In this document: positions 34,611-43,550 of the stretch, in pieces
Numbering within the stretch: position 1 is the first letter of the stretch
Layout: every line of letters begins with the position of its first letter
Assembly (NCBI GenBank): GCA_020634575.1
Contig: JACKBM010000022.1
Span: 1-64,000 of the forward strand
DNA length: 64,000 nt
Source: Ardenticatenales bacterium
GTDB taxonomy: Bacteria > Chloroflexota > Anaerolineae > Promineifilales > Promineifilaceae
Direction: 5' to 3'
Position numbers and translations under genes: made by a program
The notes under the pieces: generated by a model
Databases searched by the model: none
Seen by the model: only the letters and a program-made list of their open reading frames with translations
What the model was told of the DNA's origin: nothing

Positions 34611-35372
34611 ATGATTGATTTAACTGGCAAAGTAGCGCTGGTGACCGGCGCCGGACGGGGTATCGGCAAGGGTTGTGCCCTGGCCCTGGCGGCGGCCGGG
34701 GCGACGGTGGTGCTGAATGACCGGCCGGACAGCCCCGACCTGGCTACCGCTGTGGCCGAGGTCACTGCTCTGGGTAATGGCGGGTACGGCGTCGAGGCGG
34801 ATGTATTCAGCCGTAATGGTTGTGAGCAGCTGCTGACCGAGGCGCTGCGGCTGGCTGGCCAGGTTGATATCCTGGTCAGTAACCCGGCTCGCAGCAGCCG
34901 GGCGCCGTTCCTGGAATTTTCCCTGGAAAACTTTGAAAGCACCATTCAGGCCACGTTGATTGGCGGCTTCAACATGAGCCAGCTGGCCGCGCGCCATATG
35001 GTTGAACGGGGGGAGGGCGGCAAGATCATCTTCATCTCCAGCGTCCACGCGGAACGGCCCTACCAGCGCGCTGTCGCCTACAACGCCGCCAAGGCCGGGC
35101 TTAACCACATGGCCCGGACCATCGCTCGCGAACTGGTCCCCCACCGGATCAATGTGAATATCATCGAGCCTGGCTGGATTGATACGCCCGGGGAGCATGC
35201 CTCTTTTGGGCAGGCACACGTTCAGCAGGCTGGGGCCAAATTGCCCTGGGGACGTCTTGGCACGCCGGCTGATATCGGCCAGGCGGTGGCCTTCCTGGCC
35301 TCGCCCGCGGCAGACTACATCACCGGCACGATGCTCGCCGTCGATGGCGGTTTTCGTGACAAGGACACATAA
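34611..35372 (+). CDS. Short-chain dehydrogenase/reductase (SDR)
   Basis: 253 residues. NAD(P) motif TGAGRGIGKG, the NNAG position reading SNPARS, catalytic Ser in FISSVHAE and YNAAKAG (Tyr-x3-Lys). The C-terminal PWGRLGTPADIGQAVAFLASPAADYITGTMLAVDGGF is standard for classical SDRs. Likely oxidises a hydroxyl of a sugar or hydroxy-acid intermediate. 39 nt after the lyase gene. Confidence 0.92.
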   Translation: MIDLTGKVALVTGAGRGIGKGCALALAAAGATVVLNDRPDSPDLATAVAEVTALGNGGYGVEADVFSRNGCEQLLTEALRLAGQVDILVSNPARSSRAPFLEFSLENFESTIQATLIGGFNMSQLAARHMVERGEGGKIIFISSVHAERPYQRAVAYNAAKAGLNHMARTIARELVPHRINVNIIEPGWIDTPGEHASFGQAHVQQAGAKLPWGRLGTPADIGQAVAFLASPAADYITGTMLAVDGGFRDKDT

Positions 35373-35387
35373 GGAGGGTATGCACAC

Positions 35388-36164
35388 ATGAGACGCAGTA
35401 AGGTTTTGGCTAAATGGCGGGCTGGCAAGTTTGCCCGTTTTTCAGCAATGGGGCACGTACTGCCCTTTTTTATCCGCTATTCAGCCCGTTATGCATACGA
35501 TGGGATCTGGCTGGACCTGGAGCATCGCAACATGGACAACCGGGAAGTCCAGCATTTGCTGGCGCTGGGCCACCTGTATGACATCGACATAATGGTGCGC
35601 CCGCCGACGACCATGCGTGGCCAGCTCTACCGTTACCTGGAAGATGGGGCAACCGGTTTCATGATCCCGTTTGTCTCCACGCCCGAAATTGCTCGGGATA
35701 TTGTGGCAGCGACCAAATACCCGCCACTGGGCAACCGGGGGCTGGATGGGGCCGGTCTGGACAGCGATTTTGGTCTTTACACCTGGAAAGAGGGCAGCAC
35801 CTATATTGAAGACGCCAACCGGGAAACCTTCATCGTTGCCCAGATCGAGACGCTGGAGGCGCTGGAGAATGCCGAGGCAATCGCAGCGGTGCCGGGCATC
35901 GACCTGCTTTTCCTGGGGCCGGGCGACATGCAGCTACGTATGGATGCTGACCCAACCGTAGACCTGACGATGGCCGATGCCACCCAGGCCGTCAAGGCAG
36001 CGGCGGATAAGCAGGGCAAGCTGTGGGGCCGCACGGCCGGTTCGGCTGAAGAGCTGGGCCGCTACCGGGCGATGGGAGCGGCCATGGTGCCGCTGGGCGG
36101 CGACTTCTCGCTCATGAATGTTCTGCGCGATGCCAGCGCCGCGATGGATGAGGTATTGGATTAA
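35388..36164 (+). CDS. HpcH/HpaI-family aldolase
   Basis: 258 residues, ATG after AAGGAGGGTATGCACAC. The class II pyruvate-aldolase barrel is recognisable: YDGIWLDLEHRNMDN, MVRPP, GATGFMIPFVSTPEIARDIV, VAQIETLEALENAE (metal-binding Glu) and LLFLGPGDMQLRM (Asp). It would split a 4-hydroxy-2-oxo acid into pyruvate and an aldehyde. Last gene of the plus-strand unit; hairpins follow. Confidence 0.9.
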   Translation: MRRSKVLAKWRAGKFARFSAMGHVLPFFIRYSARYAYDGIWLDLEHRNMDNREVQHLLALGHLYDIDIMVRPPTTMRGQLYRYLEDGATGFMIPFVSTPEIARDIVAATKYPPLGNRGLDGAGLDSDFGLYTWKEGSTYIEDANRETFIVAQIETLEALENAEAIAAVPGIDLLFLGPGDMQLRMDADPTVDLTMADATQAVKAAADKQGKLWGRTAGSAEELGRYRAMGAAMVPLGGDFSLMNVLRDASAAMDEVLD

Positions 36165-36200
36165 GCGATCGTTGGGACGTAGCCGCCTGGGTATACGACA

Positions 36201-36331
36201 GGGGGGACCTCCAGTGGCCTGCAGGCGACCGGCAGACCCCCTGCCAGGAGGCCCCCCTGAAGCAATGCTGCGACGACCCGCTGATACAACAACCTGGTGT
36301 CAGCCGGCCAACCTATGATTGCCGGCTGACA
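36201..36331 (+). terminator. Two consecutive GC hairpins after the aldolase gene
   Basis: The first hairpin pairs GGGGGG-A-CCTCC (from 36201) with GGAGGCCCCCC (to 36257). The second pairs TGTCAGCCGGC (36298-36308) with GCCGGCTGACA (36321-36331) around a 12-nt loop. Neither has a strong U-tract. They lie between the stop at 36164 and the convergent small gene at 36380 and probably end the plus-strand unit. The rest of 36165-36379 shows nothing else. Confidence 0.65.
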
Positions 36332-36379
36332 GGAATTATCATGTGTAGGCAGGCGGCGGGCGCTCTGTTGCCGTATTGT

Positions 36380-36613
36380 TCAGCCATGTACGATGCGATC
36401 AACGAGCGGCAAAGATACGACGGCGGCCGTGACAATAGCGGATTCGTGCCAGCTAAATTCATCGACCAGGTACGCGATGGCGAGGCCAATCGTCAGGCAG
36501 ACAACAATGGTGACGAACGGGTTTGGTGAGCCATACCGTTTCAATAACACGAGGCTAACGAAAGTAACGCCTGAAATGATCAGAATGGCACCGATTAGGA
36601 TTAGTAGCGGCAT
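36380..36613 (-). CDS. Small membrane protein (77 aa)
   Basis: 77 residues, ATG 36613 behind AAGGAGATTG. Two or three hydrophobic helices: LLILIGAILIISGVTFVSLVLL, then NPFVTIVVCLTIGLAIAYLV, then ESAIVTAAVVSLPLV. No family recognised. It follows another small membrane protein and the RHS gene on the same strand; an immunity-type role for the RHS tip is possible but speculative. Confidence 0.75.
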   Translation of the reverse strand: MPLLILIGAILIISGVTFVSLVLLKRYGSPNPFVTIVVCLTIGLAIAYLVDEFSWHESAIVTAAVVSLPLVDRIVHG

Positions 36614-36628
36614 GTCACAATCTCCTTG

Positions 36629-36892
36629 TTAGTCTGGCTGCGCGTCTTCGGGCAAATAATCGGATTTACTGAAGGCGGAAAGCATTCGGCTTAGCGCCAT
36701 GACGATTAGGGCCAGGTTAAACAGAAAGCGGTTGACGCCGATAAGATGAAGGAATATGAGCACGGTGGCCATCCAGAGCAGTATGGCCAACTGCCCCCAA
36801 CTCCCGCCCCTCCGTTTTTGCAGAAAGGCAAATAGCACTGTGAGGCCAAAGGCCGCCAGCATCGTGAAAGGGTTTAGAGATATCAGATCCAT
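36629..36892 (-). CDS. Small membrane protein (87 aa)
   Basis: 87 residues from ATG 36892, preceded by AGGAGGAAAAC. Three hydrophobic segments: NPFTMLAAFGLTVLFAFL, GQLAILLWMATVLIFLHLIG and FLFNLALIVMALSRML, with a charged C-terminus. I do not recognise it. It lies 157 nt downstream of the RHS stop and 15 nt before the 77-residue membrane protein. Confidence 0.78.
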   Translation of the reverse strand: MDLISLNPFTMLAAFGLTVLFAFLQKRRGGSWGQLAILLWMATVLIFLHLIGVNRFLFNLALIVMALSRMLSAFSKSDYLPEDAQPD

Positions 36893-37049
36893 GTTTTCCT
36901 CCTGGGAATTGCCACATAAAGGACAATCTTTACAACTGTGAACATAATGATGAAAAGCTGGCGCCTGGCAGCCCATATGCTTGCCACGCAGGTCTGGCCG
37001 CAGGCGCCAGCTTTATATCTTTCTAGAGCGTCTCACCGGCCGGATTCAA

Positions 37050-40000
37050 TCAGTACCAGTTGCCATTTCCTGTGTAATAATGAACCTGACCGTTATAGAA
37101 ATAGGTAACCGTTGTGGTTGATGAATCTGCCAGTACCTCCATCACATAGAGCAGGACTTCGCCAAGGTATCCCCATGCATGATCGCCGTAGATGTGCTGC
37201 ATCTGGCCACTTTGCCCGTCAATAACGTGAAGATTGACTTCATCGGCGAGAAACGAATTGCGTGCAACTGTAAGCCGAATCGTATCGCCTGGACTGGCAT
37301 GACTGAGTGCAGCATCAAACCCTCTCACGAGCCCATCAAGCCCGACGCCGGTGAAGTGGAGTGCCAGCGCGAATAGGCCGAGCAGGACACCTACAATGAT
37401 CATGGCAACTGTCACAAGCTGTGCGCCCGCGGCGGCAGTAGCCAACCAGGCGGCGTCCACATTGACCATTGAAAGCAGAATGCCAATGGCGGTACTCAGC
37501 TCTTCTATGGCCTTCGCAGTATTGGTGAACAGCATCTTGAGACCAGCGATCAGGGGACCAAGCACGGACAAAATCTGTCCTACGACGCCGGCAGTGATTG
37601 AAATGTCATCAAAGGCAGATTTGATCTCGCCAAGAGAATCGCGGATAAGTTGTGCCTGCTCAACGGTCAGATCGATCTGACCGCCATCCGCACGCCAGGA
37701 TTCCCAGCCAAAGTGTTGCAACCATTCAGTGAAGTGTCCGGTTGGGTCGGTCCCCATCAAGGGCCTGTTTTGCGCGTAAGCGAAGCGATTGAGAACGGCG
37801 GAATTGAGGGCGATGGGTGCCTGGCTTCTTGAGGTTTTTACGCTTTGTGATAAAGCTGCTTCGCTGTAGTCACCAGTCAAAGCCGCAAACTGTTTGCCCG
37901 GCACCAACGTATCCGCGCTGAGGAACCGGCCGGTTCCCGGATCATAATAGCGCGCGTTGTAATCATAGAGACCCAGCTTGTCGTCCCAGCGCTGGCTGGT
38001 GTATTGGTAGCCGGTTGGGGTAACAGTGCCGCTGGTCTCCCAGCGCAGCTCGCCCCAGGGGGTGTAACGGCGGTCAGAGCGGACCAGGCCGTTGGCCCAG
38101 AGGGTGGTCGTCGTGCTGCCGAGGTGGTCGCGCAGGAAGAAGCTGACTTCAGCGGCCTCGCGCATTGCCACAAGGGCGCCGCCGAAGGCGTAATGGCGTG
38201 TTTCCAGGTTGGTAGCGAGATTGTGGCTGAACAGCTTGCCCAGCTGCACCGTATCCTGACCACGCAGATAGTCGCGCCGCAAGACCAGGCGGCTGTCTGC
38301 ATCGTAGACAAAGCCGATATCTTCGCCGCGCAGCCGTGGGTCGGTGGCCCGAGCCAGCATGTTGTCGACCGTCCAGCTTTGCTGCCAGCGGCGCCCCATA
38401 TCATCCAGCCGCTCGATCATGTTGCCGTTGGCATCATACCAGGCCGTCTGGCTTTTGTTGAGATGGGTCACAGCGTGGGGTTGGCTACCCAGGTAGTCCT
38501 GGCTCATATTCCCCTTCTGCACAAGATTACCTAGCACATCATAATTGTACTGCTCATTGTAGGATCCGGCCGGTGCCCCGCTGGTGTAGGCTGCTGTCAG
38601 CCGGTATAACGCATCGTAGCTGAAATGCTGGGTCTGGTTACCACCGGCCGGTGCCTGTCTATCCAGGATCGCCGTGATGTTGCCGGCCCCATCGTAGCTG
38701 TAACTGAGCCAGCCGCCCGCGCCGCTGAAGGCGTTGCTGTTGATCGCGTCCAGGCGAAAGGCGTTATCGTAGGCAAATGTCTGGGTGATGTTATTGCCCA
38801 GTCGCAGCGCCGTCAGCTGGCCGGCGGCATTGTAGCTGGCCTCGTCGACATAGATACCGTCCCCGACCAGCGCCCGGGGCTGGCCATTGGCCCAGTAGTA
38901 ATCGGTCACCACCTTTTCGCCGTACTGCCAACCGGCCGGTGCCGTGTGGGCTGTACCTGGATAGTAGGTGGCGCTGGGCAGGCCGCCATCCGTGTACTCA
39001 TAGCGGAATTCATACTGCTGCCCGGCTACGGTACGCTGTTCGGTCAACATCTGGCCGTGGATGTCGTAGTGGAACGTCGCGCTGTTGTTACCGGCCGGGG
39101 CGTAGGCTGTCATGCTGGTGCGCCGGCCAAGCCCGGCATTGCCGCCACTCTGGTCATCGTAGCCGTAGCTGGCCAGAACGGTGCTGCCGGCCAGCCTGGC
39201 GGTGAGCCGATGGAGCGTGTCGTAGTTGAAGTTGATGGTTTGCCCGAGACTGTCCCGCTGCCAGCTGAGATTGCCGGCGGCATCATAGCCGTACTGCCAG
39301 GTGCCCATATCGGGATCGATGAGTTGGATCTTGCGACCCATCTGATCATATTCGATGGTCGTTACATTGCCCGCCGCATCGAGAACCTGGGTGAGCTGAC
39401 CCTTGAGGTCGTAGGTGTAACGAGTTCGGCTGAAGGTGAGTTCGCTGTAATCGTTGAGCTGGATGGTGGCCCCGGCGGTGCGGGCCAGCGCGGTAAATTG
39501 CCAGCCGCTGACAGCCCATCCGGCCGGTTGCGCCAGCGTAACCGCGGCGACCTGTTCCGGCTTACTTTCCGGCCAGATCATGACGGTAAATTCGCGGCTG
39601 GTGGCGTCGCCGCGCATAACAACCCGGTAATCCATGTTGGCGCTATAGGGGAGCAGGCTGATGCTCTGGCTGCTGCTGCCGGTTGTCTGCAGAAGCTCGA
39701 TGGTGCCGTTACGGATGGCCAGGGCCCAGCGGTGGAAGCTGCTCGTATCCCAGACCCCATTGTCATTAAAGAAGTAGAATTCCTGGTTATTCTGATTGCC
39801 GCGGAAGCTGAATTGCACGCCCCAGTCTGGGTGGTTGCTGACCGGCCGGATGATACTGGTGCCCCAACTCCCATCGCCCGTCAGTTTGACTGCCCCGCTG
39901 TTGACACTGACGTTGCCTTGCCTGGTCCAGCCCGGTAAACGCCGGTTGTCAAACTCATCCCGAAAAGGTTCCAACGCTTCGTCGACACCCACCAGCTGCC

Positions 40001-43000
40001 CGGCATCATCCCGCAGGGCGACGCGTAGATGTCGCTCCGGGTCGATGTTGTAAACCTGGTGCAGGCCATAAACTGTGGTATTGACCGCGCCGGTCAGGGC
40101 TACCTGGCGAACTGGATTGCCGGCACTATCATAATCGGTGAATGTGTGACTGACGGCCTGGCTGGGCGTGGCATAGGCTGGCCCACCTTCGCCAGCGGCA
40201 GCCAGCAGGTAAGGGGCGCTCTGACGAATCACGCGACCGGCGCCATCGTACAAGGTATCGACGATGATGCGTTGGCCGGTAAATTTGCCAGCGGCCCACC
40301 AATCCGTATGGGCAGCTTGCTGCTGGATGGGGCGGCCCAGGCCATCAACAAATTCGCGCTGCCAGCTCCCACCCGTAGACCAGGCCGCCGCGCCGGTCTG
40401 GCTGCGTTGCCAGCTGGCCGTATAGCTGAGACCACCGGCTTGCAGCTGGTAGCTATGCGCTTCGACCGGCCGGTTCCCGGCAAAATCAGCTTCGCTCCGG
40501 TAGCGGAAGGTGAGCCGGCCGAGGCTGTCGTAGCGATAGAAGGTGGCGGCCCCATTGGGATCGGTCTGGCGGCGCAGGGTACCGGCCGGTTCAAGCAGAT
40601 CGCAATTGATATTGAGCCCGCAGTAAGCGGTCGTTGTGGTATGGCCCAGGGCGTTGCTGCTGCTGACGGGATAAAGATGATAGAGCGGGTCAAAGGTCGT
40701 TGTTGTGATATTGCCCAGCGGGTCGATGAGCCGGATGGGATTGGCGAAACTGTCGTATTCAAAGCGTTGACCGCTGTATTGGCCTGCGGCGATGCGCTGC
40801 TCAATGCGTGTCGGCAATCCCTTCAGGGGCTGTTTGTTCCAGCCGCGATTGTCATAACTCGTTCTTGTTTCGCCGATCAGTGTCGCGCCATCGTATTCAC
40901 GCTCACGAGCAATTGCGCTCACAAGCCAGGCTGCTTCGTTGGGGTAGAAATTGCGGCTGACGATATGGTGCCGCTCTGTGGACCCGCCCAGCATCCCAAT
41001 CTTTTCGAGGCGTGTTTCGTTGCCAAACTGGCGGTTGTTTTGCCGGCCGTAGGTATGGATGGTGACTGTGCTGGTGGCCTGGCCGCCGCGTTGGAAGCTG
41101 GTTGCCGTTTCAGTCTGCGCGTAGGTGAAGTCGAAATCCTCCAGGCCATCGCCGGTAATGTCTGCCGCGTCGGTCGCGTAGAGGATTTCTTGCTGGCTCG
41201 TCAGGAAGCCGTCCGCAGCGTAGCTTTCGCTGCGCTGAACCCGACCACTGTGGTCGCGATCCTGGAGGAAGCGTGTGATCTGGCGCTGAAGCTGGCTACC
41301 GTCGTAATCCAACCAGGTCTGCTCCATGCTGGCAAAACCGACCAACGGCCGGTGGCCGTAGCTGTAGCCATTCACCTGGTCCGCCCGTGGACAGTTAAAC
41401 GCGCCCGGCAAATTGCCGACGGCGCCATCATACTGATCGTAACAGGGCGTCGTGGGCGTAAACTGTTGAATGGCTGGCGTGTTGTGGACGCCATCAAAGA
41501 CACGCTGCTCGGTGACGAAAAAAGAGCGGCCATAAAGTGGGATAGGGCTGCTCCAGCCAGGTGACTGCCGGCCATCATCCGCATAACTGAATTCAGTCCG
41601 GCCACCAACGCCATTGTCAATGGCGACGAGATGTTCGAAGCGATAACAACTGGTCTGGTTGGTGTGCGCCAGGGAGTTGTAGGTGAAGGTAGTGGCCGGT
41701 AGCGCACCCTGACCGCTGACACCGATCTCCTGAATGGAGTGGACGAGATAGCTACGGCTGCTACGATGGCCCTGGCCACAAGGATTGTTGTCATGGAAAA
41801 CACCAGACAACCCGAAATCAATGCGGCGCCAGGGCGTGGTCATGTCGAGGTGGTAAATGTCGATGGCATCGACCCGCTGGTCATTGGTTAACTGGAAGCG
41901 GAGTTCGCTGCCGTAGTTGCTGGTTACGCGCGTGAGCGCATCGGGCGCCTGAGCGGTGAAGTTGTAGCGGATATGGGCCACACGGGCGTTGTCAGTCAGT
42001 ACCGTGAGTTCGGCCGGGGGTTGCCCATGATGTTCAGGCGGGGTGGTCCAGTTCACGTAGCCGTATTGAATCTGGTTGCCGCGACTGTCGGTGATGGTGT
42101 CCACCTGCCAGCGCAGCGGACTGTAGCCGGGCCGGAAACCGGCCGGTTGGACTCCCGTCAGCACAAGATGGGTCGGCGGGACGCTCTGGCCGGTCTCGGC
42201 CTCTTCCAGAAAACCCAGGCGGTAGACGGTGCCATTGCCGGCCGTTACCAGCCAATATTGGCCATGCCCGTTCACACCGGGTTGCAGTGCTGGATTGACA
42301 GTATGCAGTTCGATCTTCAGGCTGGGTCCGTTGATGGCGATGTAGCGGGTCACGTTCCCCACGGCCGATGCCCGCTTCAGTTGATAACTCTGGCCGTTGA
42401 GCACCAGCGAAAATTCATCGCCATGATGCAGGAACAAGTTGCCGTTTGGCTTGATCTCCACCAGCTGCCGGCTGATCTCGACATGGCCTAAAGACCAGCC
42501 ATTGCCGAGCGGGCCGATGTCCTGGCCGTCAAAAAAAACCATGCCATTTAATCCGGCACTGTTATAGCTGACGTCGATGTTGGGTGTGAGGTTGCCGCGA
42601 CCGGCCGGTAGCTCAATGGGATATTGAAAGGTGGCTGCGCCAGTGAAGCTGCTGACCGCTGGGACCTGCCATTCGTACCGCCAGGGAGATGGGACATCGC
42701 CGCCAGCTTCATCAGGCGCCACCAGCGCCCATTGCCCAAGGTTTGGCAGCTGTAAGGAGACGAGGTTGGGACCGTGGCTGGTCAGGGCCGGCACGGTCCA
42801 ACTGTTATTGGCGGCATCGAAATGGCCGAAGTAGCTCGTAGGCGTTAGCGCCAGGTTACTGGTATCAGCGGCCAGCAGGAGCGGCCGCTCAGGTTGCAGG
42901 ATGGTCTCAGTCTGCAGGCCGATGGCGCTGAACTGGAGGGCCTGGCTGACACCGGCCGGTTGCTTGCCACTCGCCAGGCTGATGGTGAACTGGGTTGGCT

Positions 43001-43358
43001 CCGCAAACGCGCCGTCCGGGACGACCAGCATCATGTTGAAGGATGTGAAAAGGAAAGCGCCGCCACTGGTGGAGATGGTGGCACTGTTCGTGCTGGTCTG
43101 CAAGTTGAAACCGGCCGGGACCAGCTCGGTCAGGCTGCCGGCGCTGGCTGGCAGGGCAGGGGGCGCGTCAATCGTGTTGGATTCGCCATCTGGCAAACGG
43201 AGGCCGTTTTCCTGCCAGGGCTGGCTGCTCTGGCGATCGGCCGGGGCCGCCGCCAGGTAGCCCGGTGATTGGGCCAGAACCGGGCCCACAATCGGCCCGA
43301 TCAGGGTGATGGCCAGGATGAACTGGACCAGAAGGATGAGTCGTTTTTGCCTGTGCAT
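37050..43358 (-). CDS. Secreted SpvB/RHS-repeat protein with variable C-terminal tip
   Basis: 2102 residues from ATG 43358; Sec signal MHRQKRLILLVQFILAITLIG...VLAQ. Next come a linker, an SpvB-like N-terminal region (ELPAGRGNLTPNIDVSYNSAG...LGNGWSLG) and a long series of YD/RHS repeats (YDLKGQLTQVLDAAGNV, YDAAGNLSWQRD, YDALYRLTAAY). The RHS core ends YDYNARYYDPGTGRFLSADTL...NRFAYAQNRPLMGTDPTG. About 225 further residues form a tip with hydrophobic helices (VTVAMIIVGVLLGLFALALHF) and no recognised toxin domain. The tip is encoded in roughly 37050-37733, which looks less GC-rich than the core. RHS shells usually encapsulate the tip; export here would be by Sec. Confidence 0.92.
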   Translation of the reverse strand: MHRQKRLILLVQFILAITLIGPIVGPVLAQSPGYLAAAPADRQSSQPWQENGLRLPDGESNTIDAPPALPASAGSLTELVPAGFNLQTSTNSATISTSGGAFLFTSFNMMLVVPDGAFAEPTQFTISLASGKQPAGVSQALQFSAIGLQTETILQPERPLLLAADTSNLALTPTSYFGHFDAANNSWTVPALTSHGPNLVSLQLPNLGQWALVAPDEAGGDVPSPWRYEWQVPAVSSFTGAATFQYPIELPAGRGNLTPNIDVSYNSAGLNGMVFFDGQDIGPLGNGWSLGHVEISRQLVEIKPNGNLFLHHGDEFSLVLNGQSYQLKRASAVGNVTRYIAINGPSLKIELHTVNPALQPGVNGHGQYWLVTAGNGTVYRLGFLEEAETGQSVPPTHLVLTGVQPAGFRPGYSPLRWQVDTITDSRGNQIQYGYVNWTTPPEHHGQPPAELTVLTDNARVAHIRYNFTAQAPDALTRVTSNYGSELRFQLTNDQRVDAIDIYHLDMTTPWRRIDFGLSGVFHDNNPCGQGHRSSRSYLVHSIQEIGVSGQGALPATTFTYNSLAHTNQTSCYRFEHLVAIDNGVGGRTEFSYADDGRQSPGWSSPIPLYGRSFFVTEQRVFDGVHNTPAIQQFTPTTPCYDQYDGAVGNLPGAFNCPRADQVNGYSYGHRPLVGFASMEQTWLDYDGSQLQRQITRFLQDRDHSGRVQRSESYAADGFLTSQQEILYATDAADITGDGLEDFDFTYAQTETATSFQRGGQATSTVTIHTYGRQNNRQFGNETRLEKIGMLGGSTERHHIVSRNFYPNEAAWLVSAIAREREYDGATLIGETRTSYDNRGWNKQPLKGLPTRIEQRIAAGQYSGQRFEYDSFANPIRLIDPLGNITTTTFDPLYHLYPVSSSNALGHTTTTAYCGLNINCDLLEPAGTLRRQTDPNGAATFYRYDSLGRLTFRYRSEADFAGNRPVEAHSYQLQAGGLSYTASWQRSQTGAAAWSTGGSWQREFVDGLGRPIQQQAAHTDWWAAGKFTGQRIIVDTLYDGAGRVIRQSAPYLLAAAGEGGPAYATPSQAVSHTFTDYDSAGNPVRQVALTGAVNTTVYGLHQVYNIDPERHLRVALRDDAGQLVGVDEALEPFRDEFDNRRLPGWTRQGNVSVNSGAVKLTGDGSWGTSIIRPVSNHPDWGVQFSFRGNQNNQEFYFFNDNGVWDTSSFHRWALAIRNGTIELLQTTGSSSQSISLLPYSANMDYRVVMRGDATSREFTVMIWPESKPEQVAAVTLAQPAGWAVSGWQFTALARTAGATIQLNDYSELTFSRTRYTYDLKGQLTQVLDAAGNVTTIEYDQMGRKIQLIDPDMGTWQYGYDAAGNLSWQRDSLGQTINFNYDTLHRLTARLAGSTVLASYGYDDQSGGNAGLGRRTSMTAYAPAGNNSATFHYDIHGQMLTEQRTVAGQQYEFRYEYTDGGLPSATYYPGTAHTAPAGWQYGEKVVTDYYWANGQPRALVGDGIYVDEASYNAAGQLTALRLGNNITQTFAYDNAFRLDAINSNAFSGAGGWLSYSYDGAGNITAILDRQAPAGGNQTQHFSYDALYRLTAAYTSGAPAGSYNEQYNYDVLGNLVQKGNMSQDYLGSQPHAVTHLNKSQTAWYDANGNMIERLDDMGRRWQQSWTVDNMLARATDPRLRGEDIGFVYDADSRLVLRRDYLRGQDTVQLGKLFSHNLATNLETRHYAFGGALVAMREAAEVSFFLRDHLGSTTTTLWANGLVRSDRRYTPWGELRWETSGTVTPTGYQYTSQRWDDKLGLYDYNARYYDPGTGRFLSADTLVPGKQFAALTGDYSEAALSQSVKTSRSQAPIALNSAVLNRFAYAQNRPLMGTDPTGHFTEWLQHFGWESWRADGGQIDLTVEQAQLIRDSLGEIKSAFDDISITAGVVGQILSVLGPLIAGLKMLFTNTAKAIEELSTAIGILLSMVNVDAAWLATAAAGAQLVTVAMIIVGVLLGLFALALHFTGVGLDGLVRGFDAALSHASPGDTIRLTVARNSFLADEVNLHVIDGQSGQMQHIYGDHAWGYLGEVLLYVMEVLADSSTTTVTYFYNGQVHYYTGNGNWY

Positions 43359-43483
43359 CAGAATTTCCCCGAAAAATAGATCGATAAATGATGAATCAGT
43401 GCCGCGCCCGTATCCGGAATGGAGCGCACTACACTCATATACAATCAACGGAGAAATCAGCTTTTGCCGACACGAGTTTTGAA

Positions 43484-43523
43484 AATTGGCAAAAAAAGGG
43501 GGGGTACAATCTGTACCCCCCCC
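43484..43523 (-). terminator. Intrinsic terminator after the DUF2202 gene
   Basis: On the minus strand a stem of GGGGGGGTAC with GTACCCCCCC around a five-base loop is followed directly by TTTTTTT. It starts 28 nt after the DUF2202 stop, a textbook Rho-independent terminator. A related palindrome (GGGTACAA-T-TTGTACCC) lies at 49112-49128. Confidence 0.9.
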
Positions 43524-43550
43524 TGGAATTGCGTTGCAAAACGGTTGTGT

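Noticed and set aside
38625..41564. Long plus-strand frames (437 and 511 codons) opposite the RHS gene
   Set aside because: Antisense shadows of the RHS repeats; no recognisable protein motif.
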